Below the pieces are notes generated by a model. That model searched no databases. It worked only from the letters and a program-made list of their open reading frames with translations, and was not told the DNA's origin. This document shows, in pieces, positions 1 to 7,302 of a DNA stretch of 11,942 nucleotides. A program made the translations under genes and the position numbers. Source of the stretch: Peptococcaceae bacterium (GTDB taxonomy: Bacteria > Bacillota > Dehalobacteriia > UBA7702); NCBI GenBank assembly GCA_019415505.1, contig DXZC01000068.1, positions 1 to 11,942 on the forward strand, read 5' to 3'. Numbering within the stretch: the first letter of the stretch is position 1; every line of letters begins with the position of its first letter.

Positions 1-9
1 AAGAGACAG
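1..9 (+). other. Nextera mosaic-end remnant (sequencing adapter)
   Basis: AAGAGACAG is identical to the last nine bases of the Tn5/Nextera mosaic end. Taken with the full mosaic end at the other contig end, this is leftover adapter and not genomic DNA. Any promoter element expected upstream of the extended -10 at 13-21 is therefore lost or replaced. Confidence 0.8.
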
Positions 10-12
10 TAA

Positions 13-21
13 TGGTATAAT
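13..21 (+). promoter_or_regulatory. Extended -10 promoter element for the NUDIX gene
   Basis: TGGTATAAT is a perfect TGnTATAAT extended -10 hexamer for a sigma-A-like factor. It lies 35 bases before the ATG at 57, leaving a short leader with GAGGTGA (46-52) as ribosome site. The -35 would fall at or beyond the adapter remnant and cannot be judged. The same TGGTATAAT occurs in the deoC promoter in this window. Confidence 0.6.
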
Positions 22-56
22 ATAGTGTTATAGAATTATTTATTTGAGGTGATAAA

Positions 57-671
57 ATGGTATTGCGGGATAAAAACAATCTTACGGAGGCGGAATTTCT
101 CGCTAATTACCAGGCCCAGGATTATCCTCGCCCTTCGGTCACAGCGGATATTCTCCTTTTCGCACCCGATTCCCAGGGTTTAAGCCTCCTACTGGTGGAG
201 CGGGGCGGCCATCCTTATTTGGGGAACTGGGCCTTGCCCGGCGGCTTTGTGAACCCTGGGGAAAGCGTGGATCAGGCGGCAGCCCGTGAGTTGGCGGAGG
301 AAACCCACCTCAGCAATTTACCTTTATGGCCCTTGGGGCTATTTAGCGATGTGGGGCGGGACCCCAGGGGCTGGGTTATCAGCCAGGCTTACATAGCCAT
401 AACAACTCAAGAGGCGGTAAAGCCCCAGGCCGGGGACGATGCTGCGGCGGTGCGCTGGTTTAACGTAAGCAGCCAGCGCCAGGGCAATACCCTGGACTTA
501 GCTCTCAAAGCCGGAAATATTAGACTAACGGCTAAATTACTCGTTACCGAACAGGCCACCCCCTGGGGGCTGCAGCGGAACATAACCCTGAAAAACAGCG
601 ACGGCCTGGCCTTTGACCATGGGAAAATAATCAGCAGCGGTCTGCTGTATTTGGGGGAGAAAAATAAATAA
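57..671 (+). CDS. NUDIX hydrolase
   Basis: A 204-residue soluble protein with one NUDIX domain. The NUDIX box spans residues 63-85 and fits GX5EX7REUXEEXGU: Gly63, Glu69, Arg77-Glu78, Glu81-Glu82. The usual last Gly is His84, a common tolerated change. The acidic residues bind the divalent metal that drives hydrolysis of a nucleoside diphosphate linked to another group. The start PRPSVTADILLF (residues 25-36) and a C-terminal AFDHGKII (185-192) are typical of the ADP-ribose-pyrophosphatase-like/NrtR-like group. There is no room for the winged-helix domain of NrtR regulators, so an enzyme is more likely than a regulator. The start at 57 is set by GAGGTGA at 46-52 and the extended -10 upstream. 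The exact substrate cannot be read from sequence; ADP-ribose is a guess from family resemblance. cfa follows after 112 bases. Confidence 0.92.
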   Translation: MVLRDKNNLTEAEFLANYQAQDYPRPSVTADILLFAPDSQGLSLLLVERGGHPYLGNWALPGGFVNPGESVDQAAARELAEETHLSNLPLWPLGLFSDVGRDPRGWVISQAYIAITTQEAVKPQAGDDAAAVRWFNVSSQRQGNTLDLALKAGNIRLTAKLLVTEQATPWGLQRNITLKNSDGLAFDHGKIISSGLLYLGEKNK

Positions 672-783
672 GGTAAAAATTAAGCTCAAGTGGTATTTAT
701 TGTCAGTTACCAGGTCATAATAAAAAGATGTTGGCAGTAAGAAGCGGCATATTTGTTTTAAGAAATAAAGGACAGGTGATAAC

Positions 784-1941
784 ATGAATCAATTTTTAGC
801 AGACTACTTACAATCATTTGTCAAGGTAAGCTTCACCTTGGAGAGCAATGGCGAAAGACAGGTAATTGGCGACGGCGAGCCGGAATTTACCATCAAGCTC
901 AACGCCCCCCTAGATAAACAGGAGCTATTAACCAGCACCTCCTTGGCTTTGGGTGAAGCCTATATGCGCGGCGATATTGAGGTAGATAGAGACTTATACG
1001 AAGTACTCAATTTATTTTTAGGCAATATGAGCCAATTCAACCGAGACCACAAAAAGCTGAAAAAGCTGATTTTCACCTCCCGCAGCAAAAAAAATCAAAA
1101 AGACGAGGTGCAATCCCACTACGACATAGGTAATGACTTTTATCAGCTCTGGCTGGATGAAAGCCTCAGCTATTCCTGCGCCTACTTTAAAAACGATAGC
1201 GATACCCTGTACCAGGCTCAAGTGAATAAGGTTGACCACATATTGGCAAAGCTGCATTTACAGCCGGGCATGAGCCTGCTGGACATTGGCTGCGGCTGGG
1301 GTTTCCTGTTGCTGCGAGCAGCCCAAGAATACGGCGTTAAGGGCACGGGCATAACCCTGAGCGAGGAGCAATACCGCAGCTTTAGCCAGCGCATAAAGGA
1401 CGAGGGCCTGGAGGAGCAACTCACAGTTAAGCTCCTGGATTACCGGGATTTAAAAAAATCCAACTGGCAATTTGACCGTATTGTCAGCGTTGGTATGATT
1501 GAGCATGTAGGCCGGGGCAATTACGAAGAATTTATGGCCAACGCCAATGCGGTACTCAAGGATGAGGGCTTGTTCCTCCTCCACTTTATCAGCGCCCTCA
1601 AGGAGCACCCCGGCGACGCTTGGATTAAAAAATATATCTTTCCCGGCGGCGTTATACCAAGCCTACGGGAAATTATCAATATCATGCCCGACTATAACTT
1701 CTATACCCTGGACGTGGAAAGCCTCCGCCGCCACTACAATAAGACCCTGCTCCAATGGCGGCAGAATTTCCTAGACCATAAAGAAGAAATAGTTGCCGAC
1801 CGGGGCTTAGAGTTTGCCAGAATGTGGGAGCTTTACCTGACCTCCTGTGCCGCTACCTTCAATAACGGCATCATAGATTTACACCAAATTCTCATGTCCA
1901 AGGGCGTAAATAACCACTTGCCCCTGGTAAGGGAGGTTTAA
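784..1941 (+). CDS. cfa: Cyclopropane-fatty-acyl-phospholipid synthase
   Basis: Soluble, membrane-associating SAM-dependent methyltransferase that adds a methylene bridge across double bonds of membrane phospholipid acyl chains, usually under stress or in stationary phase. At 385 residues it is full length. An N-terminal lipid-binding region (about 1-105) precedes the signature HYDIGNDFY (112-120), and the SAM-binding loop LLDIGCGWG is at 165-173. The bicarbonate-site residues known from E. coli Cfa have counterparts in Cys132 (YSCAYF), Glu240 (MIEHVG), His267 (LLHFIS) and Tyr318 (RHYNKTL), so it should be active. AGGTGAT (774-780) precedes the ATG. No convincing promoter was found in the 112-base gap after the NUDIX gene: TTGTCA at 700-705 and CATAAT at 716-721 are only 10 bases apart. 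A VOC-fold gene follows after 26 bases and is probably co-transcribed. Confidence 0.97.
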   Translation: MNQFLADYLQSFVKVSFTLESNGERQVIGDGEPEFTIKLNAPLDKQELLTSTSLALGEAYMRGDIEVDRDLYEVLNLFLGNMSQFNRDHKKLKKLIFTSRSKKNQKDEVQSHYDIGNDFYQLWLDESLSYSCAYFKNDSDTLYQAQVNKVDHILAKLHLQPGMSLLDIGCGWGFLLLRAAQEYGVKGTGITLSEEQYRSFSQRIKDEGLEEQLTVKLLDYRDLKKSNWQFDRIVSVGMIEHVGRGNYEEFMANANAVLKDEGLFLLHFISALKEHPGDAWIKKYIFPGGVIPSLREIINIMPDYNFYTLDVESLRRHYNKTLLQWRQNFLDHKEEIVADRGLEFARMWELYLTSCAATFNNGIIDLHQILMSKGVNNHLPLVREV

Positions 1942-1967
1942 AAACTAATAGAAAAGGGGACGATACA

Positions 1968-2333
1968 ATGTTACAAATGTGTTGGTGTACCATAAGAGTT
2001 TCCGATATGGCTAAAGCGGCAAGCTTTTACCAAGATATCCTAGGGTTGGAACTGGAACGCCGCTTCCAGCCGGAGCCAAGCAAAACCATTGCCTTTTACC
2101 GGGCCGGCAGCGGCATGGCGGTGGAGCTGATCCAGGACAACGAAGCAGAGGGCAACCAGGTTAATACCGGGGTTTCTCTGGCCTTTGCCACCCGGGATTT
2201 TGATAATCTGCTTCAAGAAATCACCGCCAAGGAGATTACTATAAAAAGGGGCCCCCTGACCTTGGGCAAGGATACCACCTGCTTTTTTATAGAGGATCCC
2301 GACGGCGTGGAAATTCAAATAGTAAAGGCTTAA
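1968..2333 (+). CDS. VOC-superfamily (glyoxalase-fold) protein lacking the usual metal ligands
   Basis: A 121-residue single vicinal-oxygen-chelate module pair. The first beta-alpha unit reads RVSDMAKAASFYQDILGLEL (10-29) and the C-terminal signature is EDPDGVEIQIV (109-119). Against E. coli glyoxalase I (ligands His5, Glu56, His74, Glu122), the aligned positions here are Trp6, Glu53, Ser70 and Gln117, so only one of four ligands is kept. It is therefore unlikely to be a nickel/zinc glyoxalase I. A ligand-binding protein, or an enzyme using another metal arrangement, fits better. AAGGGGA (1954-1960) lies 7 bases before the ATG. The gene starts 26 bases after cfa, suggesting one transcript, though no shared pathway is known to me. 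The alignment was made by eye. Confidence 0.85.
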   Translation: MLQMCWCTIRVSDMAKAASFYQDILGLELERRFQPEPSKTIAFYRAGSGMAVELIQDNEAEGNQVNTGVSLAFATRDFDNLLQEITAKEITIKRGPLTLGKDTTCFFIEDPDGVEIQIVKA

Positions 2334-2444
2334 CCAGCAAAGGCCAGGCTTACAACTGGTAATGCTAGGACAAATAAGCTGGCAGGCGCTAGTCATAGCC
2401 GCCTAGCTGACTTAAAAGGCAATAGCTCAAAACCATAAAACAGA

Positions 2445-2480
2445 AAAAGATGATAAGGCGCTTCAGCCTTATCATCTTTT
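2445..2480. terminator. Bidirectional rho-independent terminator between convergent operons
   Basis: Perfect 15-bp stem (arms 2445-2459 and 2466-2480) around a 6-base loop, GCTTCA. The arms end in AAAA on the left and TTTT on the right, so the hairpin can stop transcription in both directions. It lies 15 bases past the Nif11 peptide gene (minus strand) and 112 bases past the VOC gene (plus strand). Confidence 0.9.
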
Positions 2481-2495
2481 AGTTTGCCACCGCTT

Positions 2496-2708
2496 TTACC
2501 AGCCGCAACCGCAGCTATTGGTCGGTTCATAGGTTTCATCGTCCCCTATTGGCTCGTCCTTATTGGCCAGCCACTGCTCTAAGGTAAAATCAAAGCCTAT
2601 TTTATAGGCCAAAGCCACAATCTCACTGTCGCTTAAATTTGCCACCTGAGCGGCGGTTGTCGGTTGCTCTCGCAAATAGAGACGAAAGGATTTAACTGTA
2701 TTAGCCAC
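2496..2708 (-). CDS. Nif11-domain small peptide with Cys-Gly-Cys-Gly-Trp tail
   Basis: A 70-residue protein, last cistron of the CODH operon. Residues about 1-50 resemble the Nif11 domain: an N-terminal helix with VKSFRLYL, a middle helix, then EIVALAYKIGFDFTLEQW (29-46), which matches the family's ALAxxxGFDF core. An acidic linker (51-62) leads to a six-residue end, SCGCGW. Nif11 domains occur in nif clusters and as leader peptides of ribosomally made, modified peptides, with a short Cys-rich core after the leader. Here there is no clear Gly-Gly cleavage site, and no radical SAM or lanthionine enzyme in the window. The two Cys could instead bind metal. The GTG at 2708 is chosen over a longer frame from 2789 because AAGGAGG lies 6 bases upstream and the longer form would overlap the flavoprotein gene. 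Function is unknown; the domain call rests on motif memory. Confidence 0.75.
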   Translation of the reverse strand: MANTVKSFRLYLREQPTTAAQVANLSDSEIVALAYKIGFDFTLEQWLANKDEPIGDDETYEPTNSCGCGW

Positions 2709-2714
2709 TCTTGG

Positions 2715-2721
2715 CCTCCTT
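2715..2721 (-). promoter_or_regulatory. Ribosome binding site that sets the Nif11 peptide start
   Basis: On the minus strand AAGGAGG, a perfect Shine-Dalgarno core, sits 6 bases before GTG at 2708-2706. It lies in the 38-base gap after the flavoprotein stop, which supports the short 70-residue reading. Confidence 0.85.
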
Positions 2722-2746
2722 TCCAAAAAATTGCTCGTCTCATCTT

Positions 2747-3973
2747 TCACTCTCCCAGGCTGAAGCCTTGGTCCAAAATTGTTAAGCATTGGGCAAAGGT
2801 TAGCTCCCGGCCCAAGCAGTGCAGGAGCACCCCGGCGCTATCTACTGCTCCCACCAGAATAAATCCCACCAAGCGCCCTTGAACGAAAACGCATTTGCGG
2901 TAAAGGGAGCGCTCCGGGCACAGCTCATATTCTACAGTGGCATCAGGGGTTTTCCCCCGGCTATCTCCGGCGCAAATAGCCTTGAGGCCGAAGAAATGCA
3001 GACTGTTCATGGATAATGCTCCCCCATACTCCATTGTCTCCCCGGCCATATTGGCTCCTGCCACCTCGCCTTGTTCAGCGGCCGCCGGCCAAATAGCGTA
3101 GGCCGCCGCCTGACCGGTCAGCTTATCAAAGCTCATAGCAACGTCGCCAGCGGCGTAAATATCCGACAGATTAGTGGCCATGTGAATATCAGTTTTAACG
3201 CCCAGGCCCGACATGGCCAGAGTGGCAGGGAAAAAATCCGTGTTCGGCGTTACGCCCTTGCCCATAAATATTACGTCCACAGCCAGTTGGCTGCCATCGG
3301 TAAGATGCAGGAGCTTTTCCGCACCGTCGTTGGAATAAGAAACCTCTTGGGCGCTAGCCCCTAAAATAAACTTAACCCCGTTGATTTTTAGCCGGGTCAT
3401 CAGCAAATCCGCCCCCACCTTGTCAAACTGCTGGGAAAGTATGTTTTGTGAGGTCACCACAACTGTAACATCGGCGCCGTTCTCAGCTAAGGCGGCGGCG
3501 GTTTTCAGGCTCACCAAGCCGCCCCCCAGCACCGCAATACAGTTTTTACCAGCCTTAATCTGGGCTAAGAGTCTTTCCGCGTCAGCCAGGGTGCGCATAA
3601 CGTGAATATCCCCTGCCCTGGCTCCCGGCAAGTCGGCCTGGTTTGCCGACGCGCCGCTGGCTATTAACAGCTTATCATAGGGTATCCCTCTGCCGTCGGC
3701 CAGGGCCACGGTCTTATTGACCGGGTCCAGGTCAACAGCACGAACGCCCCCTAATAATTTAATATTCTGGTCCGTATAATAGCTAGCCGGACGAATATAC
3801 ATGCCGCACTTACTGGTTTTACCTCCCACATAGTAAGTTGTCAGACAGCGGGAATAAGCCATTTCCCTTTCCGTGCTAAGGATTGTAATTTCTCCTGCCC
3901 TATCCCGCTGACGAATGGCGTCGGCGGCAAAAATTCCCGCCGCGCTGTTGCCAATCAACAGATATTTAGTCAT
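2747..3973 (-). CDS. CODH-operon FAD/NAD(P)-dependent oxidoreductase
   Basis: A 408-residue cytoplasmic pyridine-nucleotide-disulfide-type flavoprotein, related to NADH:rubredoxin reductases and NADH oxidases. The N-terminal FAD fold has YLLIGNSAAG (4-13). A second Rossmann motif, AVLGGGLVS (147-155), is where NAD(P)H should bind, with the usual last Gly replaced by Ser155. The second FAD motif is IYAAGDVA (272-279). Its ATG overlaps the cooS stop as ATGA (3970-3973) and no strong ribosome site precedes it, so translation is probably coupled to cooS. A cooF-cooS-flavoprotein triad is known from several Firmicutes and other anaerobes, where the flavoprotein is thought to move electrons between CooF and NAD(P)+. 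That role is inferred here from context. NAD versus NADP preference cannot be told. Confidence 0.92.
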   Translation of the reverse strand: MTKYLLIGNSAAGIFAADAIRQRDRAGEITILSTEREMAYSRCLTTYYVGGKTSKCGMYIRPASYYTDQNIKLLGGVRAVDLDPVNKTVALADGRGIPYDKLLIASGASANQADLPGARAGDIHVMRTLADAERLLAQIKAGKNCIAVLGGGLVSLKTAAALAENGADVTVVVTSQNILSQQFDKVGADLLMTRLKINGVKFILGASAQEVSYSNDGAEKLLHLTDGSQLAVDVIFMGKGVTPNTDFFPATLAMSGLGVKTDIHMATNLSDIYAAGDVAMSFDKLTGQAAAYAIWPAAAEQGEVAGANMAGETMEYGGALSMNSLHFFGLKAICAGDSRGKTPDATVEYELCPERSLYRKCVFVQGRLVGFILVGAVDSAGVLLHCLGRELTFAQCLTILDQGFSLGE

Positions 3974-5871
3974 GCCAAGCCCAAGGCCGCCCGCTTCGCC
4001 TTAATATGGGCCAAAATAGACTTGGCCGCGACTTGGGGGTCAGCCTCCACATAGAATTTACCGCCTACCAGGTCCTCTAAATCCTGGGTGAGCACCTTGG
4101 TGACGACAGAGCTACCCAGCACGTTGGGCGACATACCAATGTGGGTAAAAAGTCCCAAATCCACAGCCCAAGTGCCGATGGAAAGGGCCTTTTCATGGTT
4201 TAATTCCGGGGCCGAGGCGGCAGCGGGCAAGTCCTTAATGGGAACCTGGAGGTAACCGGCTAAGGCTGCCAGTAAATCGCCAATGCGGCCATTATCCACG
4301 CAGCTACCCATATGGAGCACCGGTGGCAGGGGCGCTCCCAATCCCGCGCTGCGGCCCACCGCGTCTAGCACTGCCAGCAAACCGGAGCCAGCGTATTTTT
4401 CCGCCCCAGCGGGACACATGAGGCCAGCCTTACCCAGGGCGTGGGCGGCGCAGCCGGTAACTACTACCAGGACGTTTTGCCGCACTAACTCCTGGGCCAA
4501 GCCCACGATAACATGGTCCTGGGTAAAGCGGGTATTATTACAACCCACAATGCCCACAGCACCCAAAATATTGCCGTTGGCTATATTATCCACCAAGGGC
4601 TTTAAGGGGTTATCTTGGTCCAAGGTGGACAGAGCCGTCACAATGGCCTCAACGGAGAAGCCGCCCCACATTTCCGCTTTATCGCTGGGAATATCCACTT
4701 TAGCTATGTTTCTCTGTTTAAAGGATTCTATACCCAAAGACACAATTTTCCGGGCGTCGTCATCAGCGGTGGCAGCGTCAAAGGGCACGTGCTCCGCACC
4801 GGGTATTTTGCCGATTGGATGGGTGGTGACTATTTTCGTATGGTAACAAGCTGCCACCTGGGGCAAGGAGGGCATGATACATTGCACGTCCACCACCATT
4901 AAATCCACGGCGCCGGTGATTACGGCCAACTCCTGGGAGAGGAAATTACCCGCCGAGGCCACGCCCTGACGCATTAGCACCTCATTACCGGTACAGCAAA
5001 TACCGGAAATCTTAATGCCCTTAGCCCCCACGGCAATGGCCTCTGATTCCAGCTTCTGGGCCCACTCCACAATTTTTTCCGAGAGAAATGGCACGTGGCC
5101 GTGGACGACGATATTTACCTTGTCCTCCTCTAAAACGCCGAGGTTAGCCTCGCTTTTCACCGGTGTGGGGGTGCCGAAAACTATATCCTGTATGTCCGAC
5201 CCCAGCTTTAATCCTGAGTAAGCGTCTACCAACCCCATTTTGGCGGTATTCAGCAACAGGTTAGTGGGGTCTGCGTCCACCCCCATAGTGGTTTCGTGCA
5301 TGGCTCGGCGTATTTCCCGGTCCGGGCTTTGGGGTAAAATACCCAGGCTGCGCCAAACCTCCAAACGCTCCTGGGGCACATTCGCCTGTAAATAGGCCAT
5401 GGTTTCCTGGCCGGGACCAAAGTCCGCAAACAGCTTTTGGGCTAATTCTTGAGCCAGGGCTTTTTTGTCCTTACCTTCAGTTTCTATACCTAAGTTACCG
5501 GCCACTGATTTTAACTTAGCTTCATCCTTAATTTCATAGGGTACCTTGCCTTCGGCGGCTAAGGCCATAATTTCCACAGCCTCAAATGCGTGGTCCACAT
5601 GGGTTGCGGCGCCCCCGGTTACGCTACGGAGCAAATTTCGCGCTACAATGGTGTGGGCGTCGGCGCCACAAATGCCACGCTGGGGCTGACCAAAGGGATT
5701 AATGCGGCAAGGACCTTGAAGGCAGTTACGGCAACAAACCCCTAACTCACCAAAACCGCATTGTGGTTGTTGCTGCACATAGCGGTCCCAACAATTTTCC
5801 ACATTCTCCTTAAAGGCTTTATCCAACATTTTTAGGGAAGCGGCATCAATGGATTTTTCCCGATTTTTCAT
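3970..5871 (-). CDS. cooS: Anaerobic carbon monoxide dehydrogenase, catalytic subunit
   Basis: A full-length 633-residue Ni-Fe-S CODH that interconverts CO + H2O and CO2 + 2 e- + 2 H+ in the cytoplasm as a homodimer. All expected cluster ligands can be placed, using Carboxydothermus CODH-II numbering from memory. D-cluster: Cys38 and Cys46. B-cluster: Cys47, Cys50, Cys55 and Cys68. Nickel-containing C-cluster: His259 (HGHVP), Cys293 (GICCTGNE), Cys331 (VQCIMP), Cys444 (VGCNN), Cys474 (TGCAA) and Cys524 (GSCVDN). The C-cluster residues run at a constant offset of two from CODH-II, so no large indel disrupts the catalytic domain. AAAGGAG (5887-5881) lies 9 bases before the ATG. It starts one base after the cooF stop and overlaps the flavoprotein by 4 nt. 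No acetyl-CoA synthase gene is nearby, so the monofunctional CODH type is the safer call. Confidence 0.98.
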   Translation of the reverse strand: MKNREKSIDAASLKMLDKAFKENVENCWDRYVQQQPQCGFGELGVCCRNCLQGPCRINPFGQPQRGICGADAHTIVARNLLRSVTGGAATHVDHAFEAVEIMALAAEGKVPYEIKDEAKLKSVAGNLGIETEGKDKKALAQELAQKLFADFGPGQETMAYLQANVPQERLEVWRSLGILPQSPDREIRRAMHETTMGVDADPTNLLLNTAKMGLVDAYSGLKLGSDIQDIVFGTPTPVKSEANLGVLEEDKVNIVVHGHVPFLSEKIVEWAQKLESEAIAVGAKGIKISGICCTGNEVLMRQGVASAGNFLSQELAVITGAVDLMVVDVQCIMPSLPQVAACYHTKIVTTHPIGKIPGAEHVPFDAATADDDARKIVSLGIESFKQRNIAKVDIPSDKAEMWGGFSVEAIVTALSTLDQDNPLKPLVDNIANGNILGAVGIVGCNNTRFTQDHVIVGLAQELVRQNVLVVVTGCAAHALGKAGLMCPAGAEKYAGSGLLAVLDAVGRSAGLGAPLPPVLHMGSCVDNGRIGDLLAALAGYLQVPIKDLPAAASAPELNHEKALSIGTWAVDLGLFTHIGMSPNVLGSSVVTKVLTQDLEDLVGGKFYVEADPQVAAKSILAHIKAKRAALGLA

Positions 5872-5872
5872 T

Positions 5873-6364
5873 TTAATCTGCTCCTTTCACATAGCTAATC
5901 AGGTAATCAATACCCTTTTCCTTGCCATACCCTTCAACTTCCCCATAGGTTAAGGCCCCGGTGGGACAAGCGTTAGCGCAGGCCGGCTCCTGCCCCGGGC
6001 CGCAAAGGTCGCATTTAGCCGCCTTATGTCCCGGTCCTTCAGTAACAGCCCCCAGGGGGCAGGTCATAACGCACATCCAACAGCCTATGCACTTAGCGGC
6101 GTCGCAGAGGACGGCGCCACTGTCCTTGTCCCGGCGGATAGCCCCGGTCATACAAGCTTTCAGGCATTTAGCGTCAGTACAATGGCGGCACTGCATGGGA
6201 AAGCGCAATCCACCGCCGCCGGCTACCCGAACGGTTACAGGGGGTTTCTCCCCACCCAGAACCGCGTTAAGCAAGGTTCTGGCCTCACTGTGGGACACAG
6301 CGCAAGCCAATTCGCAAGAGTGGCAGCCCAGGCAGCACTCAAAATTAACCATTACTCTTTTCAA
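5873..6364 (-). CDS. cooF: CooF-type polyferredoxin (four [4Fe-4S] motifs), CODH electron carrier
   Basis: First gene of the CODH operon. It encodes a small iron-sulfur protein that takes electrons from CooS and hands them to a partner, here probably the flavoprotein two genes on. Counting from the GTG at 6373, four Cys groups are visible: 14/17/20/24, 62/65/70/74, 95/98/101/105 and 121/124/132/136, enough for four [4Fe-4S] clusters. The start is uncertain. GTG at 6373 has its purine run (AAAGGGA) directly abutting it, whereas TTG at 6364 has AGGGAG 8 bases upstream. TTG also gives a lead-in of about ten residues before the first cluster Cys, as usual in CooF, so TTG (163 residues) is preferred. 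ATG at 6352 is a third option. Related dehydrogenase beta subunits (HycB/DmsB type) share the fold; the adjacent cooS makes CooF the better name. Confidence 0.93.
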   Translation of the reverse strand: MKRVMVNFECCLGCHSCELACAVSHSEARTLLNAVLGGEKPPVTVRVAGGGGLRFPMQCRHCTDAKCLKACMTGAIRRDKDSGAVLCDAAKCIGCWMCVMTCPLGAVTEGPGHKAAKCDLCGPGQEPACANACPTGALTYGEVEGYGKEKGIDYLISYVKGAD

Positions 6365-6428
6365 CTCTCTCACTCCCTTTCTATTTCTCTACTCTCACCG
6401 CAAAAAATTAAAGTTTTATCATATTTTT

Positions 6429-6457
6429 AGTATACTATTATAATTGGTAAATTACAA
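6429..6457 (-). promoter_or_regulatory. Sigma-A-type promoter of the cooF-cooS operon
   Basis: On the minus strand TTGTAA (6457-6452), then 17 bases, then TATACT (6434-6429). The predicted start near 6422 leaves a leader of about 57 bases before the cooF TTG. The -10 lies inside a 10-bp perfect palindrome, TAGTATACTA (6428-6437), which might be an operator. I see no CooA-like TGTCA-N6-TGACA box. Confidence 0.65.
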
Positions 6458-6940
6458 CTAATTTTTCCAGATCAAACAGGAAAAACCGGATTATACAGAG
6501 AGTTTGAAAGTTGATTTAGAGAAAATAAGCTCTTGTTCTGAGGGTTAAATAGACTCCATGATAGCAAAAGGCAGTAATAAGTGACTGTAACGTCAGATTT
6601 TATTGGCCTTGGCAATGGCTGCCAAGAAAAAGAACTGAGAATACCACGTCAAGTGAGCAACTGACAAAGGGTCGTCTTGATTGTATTATATGGTGGCATA
6701 CCGGGGCGAAATTGAGCCAGAGCCAAGGCGCCAGACCTTATTGACATACAGGTAAAACCTGACTGGAGGCGGTCTTAAAACATAAGACTGGGCTTTAAGT
6801 TGGTCTGCACACAGCCCCCAGTTCCTGCTCAGCGAGGCAAATAAGGCTGCCGGTCTTGGGGACCGCAAGGAAATAGCGGGGAAACGGAAATGTAAAGACC
6901 CCAGGGAACCAAAGCCATAAGGGAGCAGCAGCCAAAAAAC

Positions 6941-6969
6941 AGCGGCAAAGGAAGATATAGCCGCTTTTA
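6941..6969 (+). terminator. Weak terminator-like hairpin
   Basis: AGCGGC (6941-6946) and GCCGCT (6960-6965) form a 6-bp GC-rich stem with a 13-base loop. An A-run (6934-6939) precedes it and TTTTAA follows. The long loop and short T-run make it marginal, and no gene in the window obviously ends here. Confidence 0.3.
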
Positions 6970-7286
6970 ACTGTTAAGGGTATCCAGCAATACTGGCTGA
7001 ATCCGGGTTTAAGCTTAGCCTGGCAAAATGGCGGCTGGGGAATAACAGCCCCCAACAGAACTTAACCGCCTGGCTCTGGGTAGAACTTGCGAAGTAAGCA
7101 ACCAGCTTGCGCCTCTGCTAGGACCACTATAGAGCCCACTGATATATTGACGCTAATCACACTAGTACAGAGGAAAAAATCAGACTGAATACAAAAGACG
7201 ATAAGGGGTATTCTCAGGACTGAGCGGCAAACCTATAAACCCGAAAGGTTAGCGTTAGACACAGCAACACAGCGGTTAAAAAAACA

Positions 7287-7302
7287 TGAAACAGGTGTTT
7301 CA
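7287..7302. repeat. 16-bp inverted repeat, operator-like
   Basis: TGAAACA-GG-TGTTTCA has perfect 7-bp arms around two bases, a typical dimeric repressor site shape. A 2-base loop cannot form in RNA, so protein binding is the likelier use if it is functional. No gene start lies next to it, so it may be chance. Confidence 0.35.

Noticed and set aside
2384..2404. 8-bp hairpin with one bulge after the VOC gene
   Set aside because: No T-run follows and the strong terminator at 2445-2480 already explains transcript ends.
4283..4846. 187-codon plus-strand open frame inside cooS
   Set aside because: It is antisense to a gene with every catalytic residue intact, lacks a ribosome site and has no family motif.
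5961..6443. Plus-strand frames of 160 and 134 codons across cooF
   Set aside because: Shadows of the Cys-rich cooF coding sequence; no ribosome site and implausible composition.
6686..7055. Two minus-strand frames (60 and 86 codons) in the gene-free block
   Set aside because: Random-looking products rich in Pro, Phe, Cys and Leu, no ribosome site, overlapping each other.
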